NCBI RefSeq assembly: GCF_001422245.1
Contig: NZ_LMMM01000015.1
Coordinates: forward strand, 137,389 to 201,388
Direction of reading: 5' to 3'
DNA length: 64,000 nt
From: Rhizobium sp. Leaf262
GTDB taxonomy: Bacteria; Pseudomonadota; Alphaproteobacteria; Rhizobiales; Rhizobiaceae
Position 1 is the stretch's first letter. Every line of letters begins with the position of its first letter. Under the pieces are notes generated by a model. That model worked only from the letters and a program-made list of their open reading frames with translations, was not told the DNA's origin and ran no database searches. A program made the position numbers and the translations under genes. Below are positions 45,674 to 55,250 of this stretch, piece after piece.

Positions 45674-46589
45674 GTCTGACCCTCGGATCAAGAAGGCCGT
45701 ACAGAATATCGACCACAAGATTGAAAACGATGACGAACAGCGCGATGAGAACGACGGTTCCCATGACAAGCGTATAGTCACGATTAATAGCGCCCAGCAC
45801 GAAGTAGCGACCGACACCGGGAATGGTGAAGATCGTTTCGATGACGGCAGAACCGGTCAGCAGGGCAGCCGCGCAAGGCGCAAGATAGGACACGACCGGC
45901 AGCATGGCTGCGCGCATGGCATGAACGATGACGACGGTGCGACCAGGAAGACCGTAGGCTTTCGCGGTACGGATATGGTCCATCCGCAAGGCTTCGATCA
46001 TCGATCCGCGTGTCAGCCGTGCGATGACGGCAAGCTGCGGCAAGGCAAGCGCAATCATCGGCAGCAGAAGATAGCGCAACGAACCATCCCCCCAGCTTCC
46101 CGCCGGCAGGAGACCGAGCAAAACCGCGAAGACCAGCGTCAGCACCGGCGCAACAACAAAGTTAGGCACTGTGACGCCAACCGTCGACACCGACATCAGC
46201 GAGAAGTCGAACAGGCTGTTCTGCCGAAGCGCTGCAAACGTCCCGGCCAGCACGCCGCCGATCAGAGCCAGCATGAGCGCATAGAAACCAAGCTCCAGCG
46301 AATAGGGCAAACCTTTGCCGATCAGCTGGGCAACGGTGTTGTCCTTATAGATGTAGCTGGGACCGAAATCTCCGGTCACGGCATTCTTTAGATAGATGAG
46401 ATACTGGCGCCACAATGGTTCATCCAGATGATAGGTTCTCATCAGGTTTTCCATTGTCTGCGGCGGCAATGGCCGCTCCAGATTGAATGGACCACCCGGT
46501 GCGAACCGCATCAGGAAAAACGAAATCGTGACGACGATAAACAATGTCGGCACGGCGCTCGCCAGACGGCGCAGGATAAAAGAGATCAT
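45666..46589 (-). CDS. Oligopeptide ABC transporter permease (OppB type)
   Basis: A 307-residue permease with six predicted helices. MISFILRRLASAVPTLFIVVTISFFLMRFAPGGPF is the typical OppB/DppB N-terminus, and the EAA loop is DHIRTAKAYGLPGRTVVIVHAMRAA. It overlaps the oppC-like gene by eight bases and is preceded, in the operon, by the binding-protein gene with a 148-bp gap that contains a large hairpin. GGAG is 11 bases before the ATG. Confidence 0.88.
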   Translation of the reverse strand: MISFILRRLASAVPTLFIVVTISFFLMRFAPGGPFNLERPLPPQTMENLMRTYHLDEPLWRQYLIYLKNAVTGDFGPSYIYKDNTVAQLIGKGLPYSLELGFYALMLALIGGVLAGTFAALRQNSLFDFSLMSVSTVGVTVPNFVVAPVLTLVFAVLLGLLPAGSWGDGSLRYLLLPMIALALPQLAVIARLTRGSMIEALRMDHIRTAKAYGLPGRTVVIVHAMRAAMLPVVSYLAPCAAALLTGSAVIETIFTIPGVGRYFVLGAINRDYTLVMGTVVLIALFVIVFNLVVDILYGLLDPRVRHD

Positions 46590-46662
46590 TATATTTTAGG
46601 CTCCGGGCATGGCACGGTGGCTAAAGCACTTCGCAACATTCATTTGCGACGAGACTTTAACG

Positions 46663-46721
46663 CGTTCTACGGATCATGTCGCGCAAAAGCTCCAGGCTCT
46701 TGCGCGACATGCTCTAGAACG
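46663..46721. repeat. Long hairpin between oppA- and oppB-like genes
   Basis: An outer arm CGTTCTA/TAGAACG encloses a perfect 12-bp stem CATGTCGCGCAA/TTGCGCGACATG and an inner AGC/GCT, with loop TCCAG. It has the look of the palindromic intergenic elements common in Rhizobiaceae. Position after the binding-protein gene suggests it protects that part of the mRNA and lowers expression of the membrane genes. Confidence 0.7.
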
Positions 46722-46737
46722 ACCGTGGCAGCACTGC

Positions 46738-48336
46738 TTATTCGGAAACGCTCAGGAAGCGGCTGAGGTGTTCATTGGCTGCATTGTCTTCCCAGCCCTT
46801 CACACGCTTTGACACCAGCCAGAGATCGGCCTGTGTCAGGAACGGCGCAACCGGCTGCTCCTTCATGAGAATAGTTTCAGCTTCATGAAGGATTTTCGAG
46901 CGGGCAGCCTCGTCCTTCTCCTCGTACGACTTCTTCATCAGAGCATCGAATTCAGGATTGTTGAATTTCGAGTAGTTGAAGGTCTTGTTTGTCGAAACAG
47001 AAAGATTGAGGAAGTTTTCCGCATCCGCATAGTCGGCAACCCAGCCAGCACGAGCAACATTGAACTTGCCGCCTTCCTGCAGGTAGCCGTAGTGCGAAGC
47101 AACGTCGAGATTGACGAGCGATACCTTGGCACCGAACGTGGTTTTCCACATATCGGCAACGGCCGTGGCCACACGTTCATGGTTGGGGTTGGTATTATAG
47201 CGGATTTCAACGGAAAGCTGCTTACCGCCTTCACCGTAGCCCGCTTCCTTCATCAGCTTGACGGCTTCGTCTTCGCGGTCCAACTGGGACATGCTCGCAA
47301 AGTCCGCTTTGGCAGGCTCGCCATAGTTGGCCATGCCTGGGGGAACCATGGAGTATGACGGAAGCTGCGAACCGCTATAGATTTCCTTGGCAAGGAAATC
47401 GCGGTCTACGGCCATGGAAAGCGCGCGACGGACACGCACGTCATCATATGGAGCTTCGCGTGTGTCGAACGTGTAATAATATGTTGCAAGCGTTGGCGAA
47501 ACACGAACTTCGTCACCGTAAGCCTTGCGCAGGCGCTCCAGCTGATCCGCCGAGAAGTTATAAGCGAGGTCCATTTCCTTCGCTTCGAAGCGGCGGACAG
47601 ACGCCGCCTGATCGTCGACCGGATAGAAGATAACCTTGTCGATCTTGGTATTGGCCGCATCCCAGAAATTGGTGTTCTTGACCACGGTCAGGCTATCGTT
47701 GGGAACGTGAGCCTCAAGCTTGTATGCGCCGTTAGACACCATGACGCCGGGCTTTACGAAGTCTGCACCGTTCTTTTCCACGCTGGCCTTGGAAACAGGC
47801 AGCGCGGTCTGGTGAGCCAGCAGCTCGAGGAAGAATGGCGTCGCACGCTCGAGCGTGATTTCCAGTGTCTTTTCATCCACGGCCTTTACGCCAAGTTCTT
47901 CGATCCTGGCTTCGCCCTTGTTGATTTTTTCTGCATTCTTGATGGGGTAAAGAATGTTGGCATATTTTGCCGCAGTCTTGGGGTCTTCGACACGCTGGTA
48001 AGAGAACACGAAGTCCTCGGCGGTTACTGGCGTACCGTCCGACCACTTCGCATCAGCGCGAAGCTTGAACGTGTAGACGGTACCGTCATCCGAAACGGTC
48101 CAGCTCTCGGCTGTACCGGGAACGATCTTGCCCGCTGCATCGTAAATCGTCAGGCCTTCGTAGAGATCCTTGACGATAAATGCTTCGATATTGATCGAGG
48201 TCTGGGCCTGGTCGAGGGTCTGCGGCTCGCCCGCATTGCCACGATGAAGAACGGTTTCTGCAAGAGCTGAACTGGCGCCAATCAGAAGCGAGCCCAGCAA
48301 AAGTGCTGCCCGCGTTGTTGTTTTTATAGAATTCAT
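46738..48336 (-). CDS. Oligopeptide ABC transporter substrate-binding protein (OppA type)
   Basis: A 532-residue periplasmic binding protein of family 5. The signal peptide is residues 1-26 (TTTRAALLLGSLLIGASSALA). Family blocks visible are LHRGNAGEPQTLDQAQTSINIEAFIVKDLYEGL, the KLRADAKWSDGTPVTAEDFVFSYQRV signature, and AMAVDRDFLAKEIYSGSQLPSYSMVPPG. GGGGA lies 9 bases before the ATG at 48336; a longer frame upstream is unlikely. First gene of the operon. Its 5' region is shared with the divergent glpR, and a GlpR-like site lies there, so cross-control is possible. Confidence 0.88.
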   Translation of the reverse strand: MNSIKTTTRAALLLGSLLIGASSALAETVLHRGNAGEPQTLDQAQTSINIEAFIVKDLYEGLTIYDAAGKIVPGTAESWTVSDDGTVYTFKLRADAKWSDGTPVTAEDFVFSYQRVEDPKTAAKYANILYPIKNAEKINKGEARIEELGVKAVDEKTLEITLERATPFFLELLAHQTALPVSKASVEKNGADFVKPGVMVSNGAYKLEAHVPNDSLTVVKNTNFWDAANTKIDKVIFYPVDDQAASVRRFEAKEMDLAYNFSADQLERLRKAYGDEVRVSPTLATYYYTFDTREAPYDDVRVRRALSMAVDRDFLAKEIYSGSQLPSYSMVPPGMANYGEPAKADFASMSQLDREDEAVKLMKEAGYGEGGKQLSVEIRYNTNPNHERVATAVADMWKTTFGAKVSLVNLDVASHYGYLQEGGKFNVARAGWVADYADAENFLNLSVSTNKTFNYSKFNNPEFDALMKKSYEEKDEAARSKILHEAETILMKEQPVAPFLTQADLWLVSKRVKGWEDNAANEHLSRFLSVSE

Positions 48337-48492
48337 TTTTTTATTTCCCCATAAATTGTGAGAGACCGCAAACAAGGACAAATCGTGCAAAGGCGCAACC
48401 CCAATATTTATCGGACGGACAATTTAGCTGCTTTACAGGTCGTCCTTGTGGAAAACGAACGTCACAAAAGCACCTTCGCACTTTCGCTTTTT

Positions 48493-48516
48493 AATGAAAT
48501 GAAATAAAACGAAAAT
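48493..48516. promoter_or_regulatory. Putative GlpR site between oppA-like gene and glpR
   Basis: The A/T-rich sequence ending TGAAATAAAACGAAAAT matches, in 13 of 15 positions or so, the reverse strand of the site before glpD (TGAAAACAAAACGAAT). It lies about 30 bp before the glpR ATG. Shared occurrence supports an autoregulatory DeoR-family operator. The comparison was made by eye. Confidence 0.55.
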
Positions 48517-48544
48517 CGATGCGGCGACTCCGGGTAAGGAATTC

Positions 48545-49324
48545 ATGTTTTTCACGACACGCCAATTGGAAATCATCGAACTCGCGAAGTCCGAAGGCAA
48601 GGTCATTGTCGATGATTTGGCGACCCGCTTTTCCGTTACGGCACAGACGATCCGAAAAGACCTGAACGACCTGTGCGAAGCCCGCGCGCTGACGCGCATT
48701 CATGGCGGCGCGATCTTTCCCAGCAGCACCGAAAACGTAAGATACGAGGCCAGGCGCTCCATTGCGGCTTCGGAAAAGCAGGCGATAGGCCGGGCGGCGG
48801 CAAATCTTATCCCTGACAGGTCCTCGCTTTTCATCAACATCGGCACCACAACAGAAGCGGTCGGAGACGCGCTGATTGACCACGGCGAATTGATGGTTAT
48901 TACCAATAACATCAATGTTGCCAATCGCTTGCGGATTTTCCCGGGCATCGAAGTCGTCATTGCTGGCGGTGTCGTCCGCGGCACGGATGGCGGAATCGTC
49001 GGCGAGGCCGCAGTTGATTTCATTCGACAGTTCAAAGTGGATTACGCCGTCATCGGTGTATCGGCCATCGACCGGGATGGCGCGCTGCTCGATTACGATT
49101 TTCGCGAGGTGAAAGTCGCGCAAGCCATCATGGCCAATGCCCGGCACGTGATTCTGGTTTCGGACTCCAGCAAGTTCGACCGCACGGCACCGGTCAGGAT
49201 CGGTCATCTCTCACAGATTCATACCTTCATCACCGATCACTGCCCGCTGCCATCCGTGAAAACCATATGCCGGGAAAACGGCGTTCGGCTGGTGGAAACG
49301 GAAAACGGTAAGCCGAAGGACTAA
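48545..49324 (+). CDS. glpR: DeoR-family repressor of glycerol genes
   Basis: A 259-residue repressor. The N-terminal winged helix-turn-helix is typical of DeoR (TRQLEIIELAKSEGKVIVDDLA and SVTAQTIRKDLNDLCEARALTRIHGGA). The C-terminal sensor domain has LFINIGTTTEAVGDAL, VITNNINVANRL and VIAGGVVRGTDGGIVGEAAVDFI, where glycerol 3-phosphate binds in GlpR. It is placed directly before glpD and the glycerol transporter genes, which fixes its role. The ATG follows GGTAAGGAATTC. It is divergent from the oppA-like gene. Confidence 0.9.
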   Translation: MFFTTRQLEIIELAKSEGKVIVDDLATRFSVTAQTIRKDLNDLCEARALTRIHGGAIFPSSTENVRYEARRSIAASEKQAIGRAAANLIPDRSSLFINIGTTTEAVGDALIDHGELMVITNNINVANRLRIFPGIEVVIAGGVVRGTDGGIVGEAAVDFIRQFKVDYAVIGVSAIDRDGALLDYDFREVKVAQAIMANARHVILVSDSSKFDRTAPVRIGHLSQIHTFITDHCPLPSVKTICRENGVRLVETENGKPKD

Positions 49325-49340
49325 ACCGATTAACATTCGT

Positions 49341-49369
49341 TTGACATTCGTTTTGTTTTCATTTTAATT
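49341..49369 (+). promoter_or_regulatory. Probable glpD promoter
   Basis: TTGACA at 49341-49346, a 17-base spacer, and TTAATT at 49364-49369. The spacer is almost entirely covered by the GlpR-like site, so repression by occlusion is expected. The -35 box is perfect; the -10 box is weak. Confidence 0.6.
49345..49365. promoter_or_regulatory. Putative GlpR operator before glpD
   Basis: CATTCGTTTTGTTTTCATTTT is the reverse-strand form of the site before glpR. Just upstream, ACATTCGTTT occurs twice in direct repeat (49333-49342 and 49344-49353), 11 bp apart, one helical turn. This fits cooperative binding of a DeoR-family repressor. Confidence 0.6.
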
Positions 49370-49426
49370 CCCTGTAATTTCGAATTCAAAGAATAAGCGG
49401 CAGAATGTCGCGTCAGGGAGACGGCA

Positions 49427-50938
49427 GTGAGTGAGCAGGCGGTCCGCGATATTTTCGTGATCGGTGGCGGCATCAACGGGTGCGGAATCGCGCGTGATGC
49501 TGCCGGTCGCGGCTATTCCGTGACCCTGGCCGAGATGAACGATTTCGCCTCCGGCACCTCGTCTGGCGCAACCAAGCTTATCCACGGCGGTCTTCGCTAT
49601 CTCGAACATTACGAGTTCCGGCTGGTCCGCGAAGCGCTGATGGAGCGCGAAGTGCTGTGGGCCATGGCCCCGCACATCATATGGCCGATGCGCTTCGTTC
49701 TGCCGTTCCACAAGGGTGGTATTCGCCCGGCATGGCTGATCAGGCTTGGGCTTTTCCTTTACGACCATTTGGGCGGCCGTAAGCTGTTGCCTGCTACCAA
49801 ATCTCTCGACATGCGCCGCGATCCCGCTGGAAAACCACTGAAGCCGCTCTTCACCAAGGCTTTCGAGTATTCGGACGGTTGGGTGGACGATGCGCGTCTG
49901 GTGGTGCTGAACGCGCGGGACGCCGCCGACCGTGGCGCGGACATCATGAGCCGCGCGAAGGTTGTTTCTGTTCGTCGCGAAGGCGGGCTTTGGAATGTAG
50001 ACGTCAAGGACAACGCGACAGGCACCGTCAAGACCGTTCAGGCGCGGATGCTGGTCAACGCCTCCGGTCCATGGGTGGACAAGGTTCTGTCCAATGCAGC
50101 GGGCAAAAATCAGGTGCACAATGTGCGCCTGGTTCAGGGCAGCCACATCATCGTGAAAAAGAAGTTCACCGATCCCCGCGCCTATTTCTTCCAGAACCCC
50201 GACAACCGCATCATTTTCGCTATCCCTTACGAGACTGACTTCACCCTGATCGGCACGACGGATCGGGATTATCAGGGCGACCCCGCCGATGTTAAGATCA
50301 GCGGCGAGGAGACGGATTATCTGTGCAATGCCGCCAGCGAATATTTCGCCGAGCCAGTGACGAAGGACGATATCGTCTGGACCTATTCGGCAGTCCGCCC
50401 GCTGTTTGACGACGGCGCATCCAGCGCGCAGGAAGCCACGCGCGATTACGTTCTGAAGCTGGAGAACGCGTCCGGCGAAGCGCCCTTGCTCAACGTTTTC
50501 GGCGGCAAGCTCACAACCTATCGCCGTCTGGCGGAACATGCGCTTGAGAAGGTGGCGGAAGCCATCGGCGACAAGGGCAAGCCGTGGACCGGCAAAAGCT
50601 CGCTTCCGGGCGGTGATTTCGCCGCCACCGGCTACGAGGCGGAAGTCAAGAAGCTCAACACAAAGTATGGCTTTCTATCCGAGCGTCAGGCGCGCAGACT
50701 TGTGCGCCTCTACGGAACGAAAGCAAATGCCATTCTTGGGAGTGCGGCGAGCATGGAGGCGCTCGGCCAGCATTTCGGAGGCGATCTTTACGAGCGCGAA
50801 GTCGAATGGCTGATGCGACAGGAATGGGCCAGAACCAGCGACGACGTGTTGTGGCGCAGAACCAAGCAGGGGCTGCATTTCTCATCTGAGGAAGCGGCTG
50901 CACTGAACGACTACATGATGGCGGCCATCGCCGCCTGA
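49427..50938 (+). CDS. glpD: Aerobic glycerol-3-phosphate dehydrogenase
   Basis: A 503-residue FAD enzyme of the inner membrane face that oxidises glycerol 3-phosphate to dihydroxyacetone phosphate and feeds electrons to quinone. The FAD loop is DIFVIGGGINGCGIARDAAGRG at residues 8-29; family blocks follow as SGTSSGATKLIHGGLRYLEHYEF and the C-terminal LPGGDF and ERQARRLVRLYG of the GlpD helical domain. The start is GTG at 49427 with AGGGAGA in front. It is the first gene of the glp operon, downstream of a GlpR-like site, with the ATPase genes 70 bases after it. Confidence 0.93.
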   Translation: MSEQAVRDIFVIGGGINGCGIARDAAGRGYSVTLAEMNDFASGTSSGATKLIHGGLRYLEHYEFRLVREALMEREVLWAMAPHIIWPMRFVLPFHKGGIRPAWLIRLGLFLYDHLGGRKLLPATKSLDMRRDPAGKPLKPLFTKAFEYSDGWVDDARLVVLNARDAADRGADIMSRAKVVSVRREGGLWNVDVKDNATGTVKTVQARMLVNASGPWVDKVLSNAAGKNQVHNVRLVQGSHIIVKKKFTDPRAYFFQNPDNRIIFAIPYETDFTLIGTTDRDYQGDPADVKISGEETDYLCNAASEYFAEPVTKDDIVWTYSAVRPLFDDGASSAQEATRDYVLKLENASGEAPLLNVFGGKLTTYRRLAEHALEKVAEAIGDKGKPWTGKSSLPGGDFAATGYEAEVKKLNTKYGFLSERQARRLVRLYGTKANAILGSAASMEALGQHFGGDLYEREVEWLMRQEWARTSDDVLWRRTKQGLHFSSEEAAALNDYMMAAIAA

Positions 50939-51008
50939 CGAGAACCCGCAAGGTCACTCGTACCGTATTGAAGCAGACACCTTGCAGGTTGGGAGGCCTC
51001 GGGACAGC

Positions 51009-52091
51009 ATGCTGGAATTACGCAATATCGCTAAGATGGTGGGTGGTGATTACCACATCTACCCAACCAATCTGACCCTCAAGCGGGGCACTTTGAACGT
51101 GCTGCTGGGGCCGACGCTGTCTGGAAAGACGTCGCTGATGCGGCTGATGGCCGGTCTGGACAAGCCGACCGAGGGCCAACTGCTGTTCGATGGGGCCGAC
51201 GTGACCGGCAAGCGCGTGCAGGACCGCAGCGTTGCCATGGTCTACCAGCAGTTCATCAACTACCCGGCACTGACCGTCTACGAAAACATCGCCTCCCCGA
51301 TGCGGATCGCCAAGAAGGATGCGGCGACCATCGACCGCGAAGTACGGCGCGCCGCCGACATGTTGCGGCTGACGCCCTATCTCGACCGCACACCGCTCAA
51401 CCTTTCCGGTGGTCAGCAGCAGCGCACGGCGCTCGCCCGCGCCATCGTCAAGAATGCGAGCCTCGTGTTGCTGGACGAGCCTCTCGCCAACCTGGACTAC
51501 AAGCTGCGCGAGGAACTGCGCGAAGAGCTGCCGAAGATTTTCGCGCTATCCGGTGCGATCTTCGTTTATGCGACGACCGAGCCATCCGAAGCCCTGCTTC
51601 TGGGCGGCAACACGGCTACCATGCATCAGGGGCACATCGCCCAATATGGCAGCACCATCGATCTCTACAGAAATCCGGTAGACCTTGTCTCGGCCCGAAC
51701 ATTCGCCGATCCGCCACTCAACAGCATCGAACTGACACGCTCCGGCGCGTCGTTTTTACACAATGGTGAACACGTCTTTCCGGTGCCCGCCCATCTCTCA
51801 GGCATTGCCGATGGCCCCGTGACCGTGGCGTTCCATCCGCACCACCTCTACCCGACACCCACCGATAGTGGAGCAGTGAAGCTGGCCGCGAAAACGCTGA
51901 TCTCCGAAATTGCCGGTTCCGAAAGCTTTGTCCATGTCGATTTTTCCGGCAATCGCTGGGTGATGCTGACGCGCGGCATTCTCGATATCGAGCCGGACAA
52001 ACAGATCGATATCTATCTGGATACCCGCCATCTGATGGCATTCGATGCGAATGGCCGCTCGCTTGCAACCCCGCAACAAGCAGCCGCGTGA
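51009..52091 (+). CDS. glpS: Glycerol ABC transporter ATPase (GlpS type)
   Basis: A 360-residue ATPase of the sugar-import (MalK/UgpC) branch. Walker A is GPTLSGKTSLMRL, an uncommon variant that keeps GxxxxGKT; the signature is LSGGQQQRTALARAI and Walker B LVLLDEPLANLD. A C-terminal TOBE-type domain follows (about 240-360). The ATG at 51009 gives the normal ELRNIAKMVGG N-terminus; a TTG nine codons earlier is unlikely. It pairs with the next ATPase, so each transporter has two different ATPase subunits, as described for rhizobial GlpS and GlpT. Confidence 0.88.
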   Translation: MLELRNIAKMVGGDYHIYPTNLTLKRGTLNVLLGPTLSGKTSLMRLMAGLDKPTEGQLLFDGADVTGKRVQDRSVAMVYQQFINYPALTVYENIASPMRIAKKDAATIDREVRRAADMLRLTPYLDRTPLNLSGGQQQRTALARAIVKNASLVLLDEPLANLDYKLREELREELPKIFALSGAIFVYATTEPSEALLLGGNTATMHQGHIAQYGSTIDLYRNPVDLVSARTFADPPLNSIELTRSGASFLHNGEHVFPVPAHLSGIADGPVTVAFHPHHLYPTPTDSGAVKLAAKTLISEIAGSESFVHVDFSGNRWVMLTRGILDIEPDKQIDIYLDTRHLMAFDANGRSLATPQQAAA

Positions 52092-52103
52092 GGAGAAGAG
52101 ACC

Positions 52104-53174
52104 ATGGCACGCATCAGTCTCGACCACATCCGCCACGCTTACAACGCCAAGGCCAAGGCGGCCAATGATTACGCCCTGAAGGAGGTGAATTACGAGTGGA
52201 GCGATGGCGGTGCCTACGCGCTGCTCGGCCCATCCGGCTGCGGCAAGACGACCCTGCTCAACATCATTTCCGGCCTCATCAATCCGTCCCATGGCCGTAT
52301 TCTGTTCGATGGCAAGGACGTGACGAACCTGCCGACGGAACAGCGCAACATCGCGCAGGTGTTCCAGTTTCCCGTCATCTATGACACCATGACCGTCTAC
52401 GACAATCTGGCCTTTCCGCTGCGCAATCGGGGCGTCTCAGAAACGGATGTTGATCGTCGCGTCACCGAAATTCTCGAGATGATCGACCTCTCCTCCTGGG
52501 CCAAGCGCCGGGCTCATCGCCTGACGGCGGACCAGAAGCAGAAGATTTCGCTGGGGCGTGGGTTGGTGCGCAGCGACGTCAACGCCATTCTCTTCGATGA
52601 GCCGCTGACGGTGATCGACCCGCATATGAAGTGGGTGCTGCGTTCGCAATTGAAGCGGCTGCACCGCCAGTCGGGCTTCACCATGGTTTATGTCACCCAC
52701 GACCAGACCGAAGCCATGACCTTCGCCGACAAGGTCGTCGTCATGTATGACGGCCAGATCGTGCAGATCGGCACACCTGCCGAACTGTTCGAGCGGCCAA
52801 GCCACACCTTCGTCGGTTATTTCATCGGCTCTCCAGGCATGAACTTCATGCCCGTGTCACTGGACGGCGCGCAGGCGAAAATAGGCGATCAGCATGTCCT
52901 GCTCGACGCAGCGCCAAGTGTCGAAACCGGTGCGAAAACGGAACTCGGCATTCGCCCGGAATTCATCTCGCTTGGGCGCGAAGGCATGCCTGTCACCATC
53001 AACAAGGTGGAGGATATCGGTCGCCAGAGAATTGTCCGTACCAGCTTTGCCGGTCATCCACTGACCGTCGTGGTGCCTGAAGATGGCGACATCCCGTCAG
53101 AACCCCGAGTTACTTTTGATCCCAAGGCCATCGGCATCTACGCCGATAGCTGGCGCGTTGGCACGGGAGCCTGA
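52104..53174 (+). CDS. glpT: Glycerol ABC transporter ATPase with degenerate signature (GlpT type)
   Basis: A 356-residue partner ATPase (not the E. coli GlpT antiporter). Walker A GPSGCGKTTLLNII and Walker B AILFDEPLTVID are normal, but the ABC signature LSGGQ is replaced by LTADQKQKISLGRGLV. In a GlpS/GlpT heterodimer this leaves one composite ATP site with a weakened signature. The switch His is present in YVTHDQTEAMTF. A TOBE-type C-terminal domain follows. It starts 12 bases after glpS and ends 3 bases before the first permease gene. Confidence 0.88.
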   Translation: MARISLDHIRHAYNAKAKAANDYALKEVNYEWSDGGAYALLGPSGCGKTTLLNIISGLINPSHGRILFDGKDVTNLPTEQRNIAQVFQFPVIYDTMTVYDNLAFPLRNRGVSETDVDRRVTEILEMIDLSSWAKRRAHRLTADQKQKISLGRGLVRSDVNAILFDEPLTVIDPHMKWVLRSQLKRLHRQSGFTMVYVTHDQTEAMTFADKVVVMYDGQIVQIGTPAELFERPSHTFVGYFIGSPGMNFMPVSLDGAQAKIGDQHVLLDAAPSVETGAKTELGIRPEFISLGREGMPVTINKVEDIGRQRIVRTSFAGHPLTVVVPEDGDIPSEPRVTFDPKAIGIYADSWRVGTGA

Positions 53175-53177
53175 GCC

Positions 53178-54044
<867 letters not shown>

Positions 54045-54058
54045 GAAAGGAGAAGTTC

Positions 54059-54877
<819 letters not shown>

Positions 54878-54892
54878 CGAAGGAGAAGCATC

Positions 54893-55174
54893 ATGAATTT
54901 TTCCTGGATGGCATGGACGCTGCCGACGGCGCTGTTTTTTCTGACCATATTGCTGCTGCTGATTGGCATGGCGGTTTGGGAATATATCTCGCCCGGCGGC
55001 AATCCGCGCGTCGGCATCTTACGCTTCGAGACGACACGCGGCGACCGGCTGTTCGTGTCGCTGCTCGGCTCCGCATTCATCCACCTGGCATGGCTCGGCT
55101 TCGTCGGCCCCGGTCTCTGGTGGGCACTGGCTCTTTCGGTTGTCTATGCGATTGGCGTGTTCCGCTTCGTATAG
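54893..55174 (+). CDS. glpU: Small membrane protein of glycerol transporter (GlpU, DUF2160)
   Basis: A 93-residue protein with two or three hydrophobic segments (WTLPTALFFLTILLLLIGMAVW, FLGSAFIHLAWLGF-like region, LWWALALSVVYAIGVF). It matches the DUF2160 type found between permease and binding-protein genes in rhizobial glycerol loci. GAAGGAG precedes the ATG. Its exact role in transport is unknown; an accessory membrane subunit is likely. Confidence 0.85.
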   Translation: MNFSWMAWTLPTALFFLTILLLLIGMAVWEYISPGGNPRVGILRFETTRGDRLFVSLLGSAFIHLAWLGFVGPGLWWALALSVVYAIGVFRFV

Positions 55175-55191
55175 GCCAACCGACTGAAATA

Positions 55192-55212
55192 CCGGGCAGG
55201 AGGACCGCCCGG
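55192..55212 (+). repeat. Hairpin between glpU and glpV
   Basis: CCGGGC-9-GCCCGG, a 6-bp GC stem between the small membrane gene and the binding-protein gene. It probably stabilises the downstream mRNA so that the binding protein is made in excess. Confidence 0.5.
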
Positions 55213-55250
55213 ACTATCGCTACGCAATCGCAAACCTTGGGAGGATGATT

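Noticed and set aside
49364-50539. Minus-strand open frame of 391 codons opposite glpD
   Set aside because: Mirror frame of glpD, which has unmistakable FAD and GlpD motifs.
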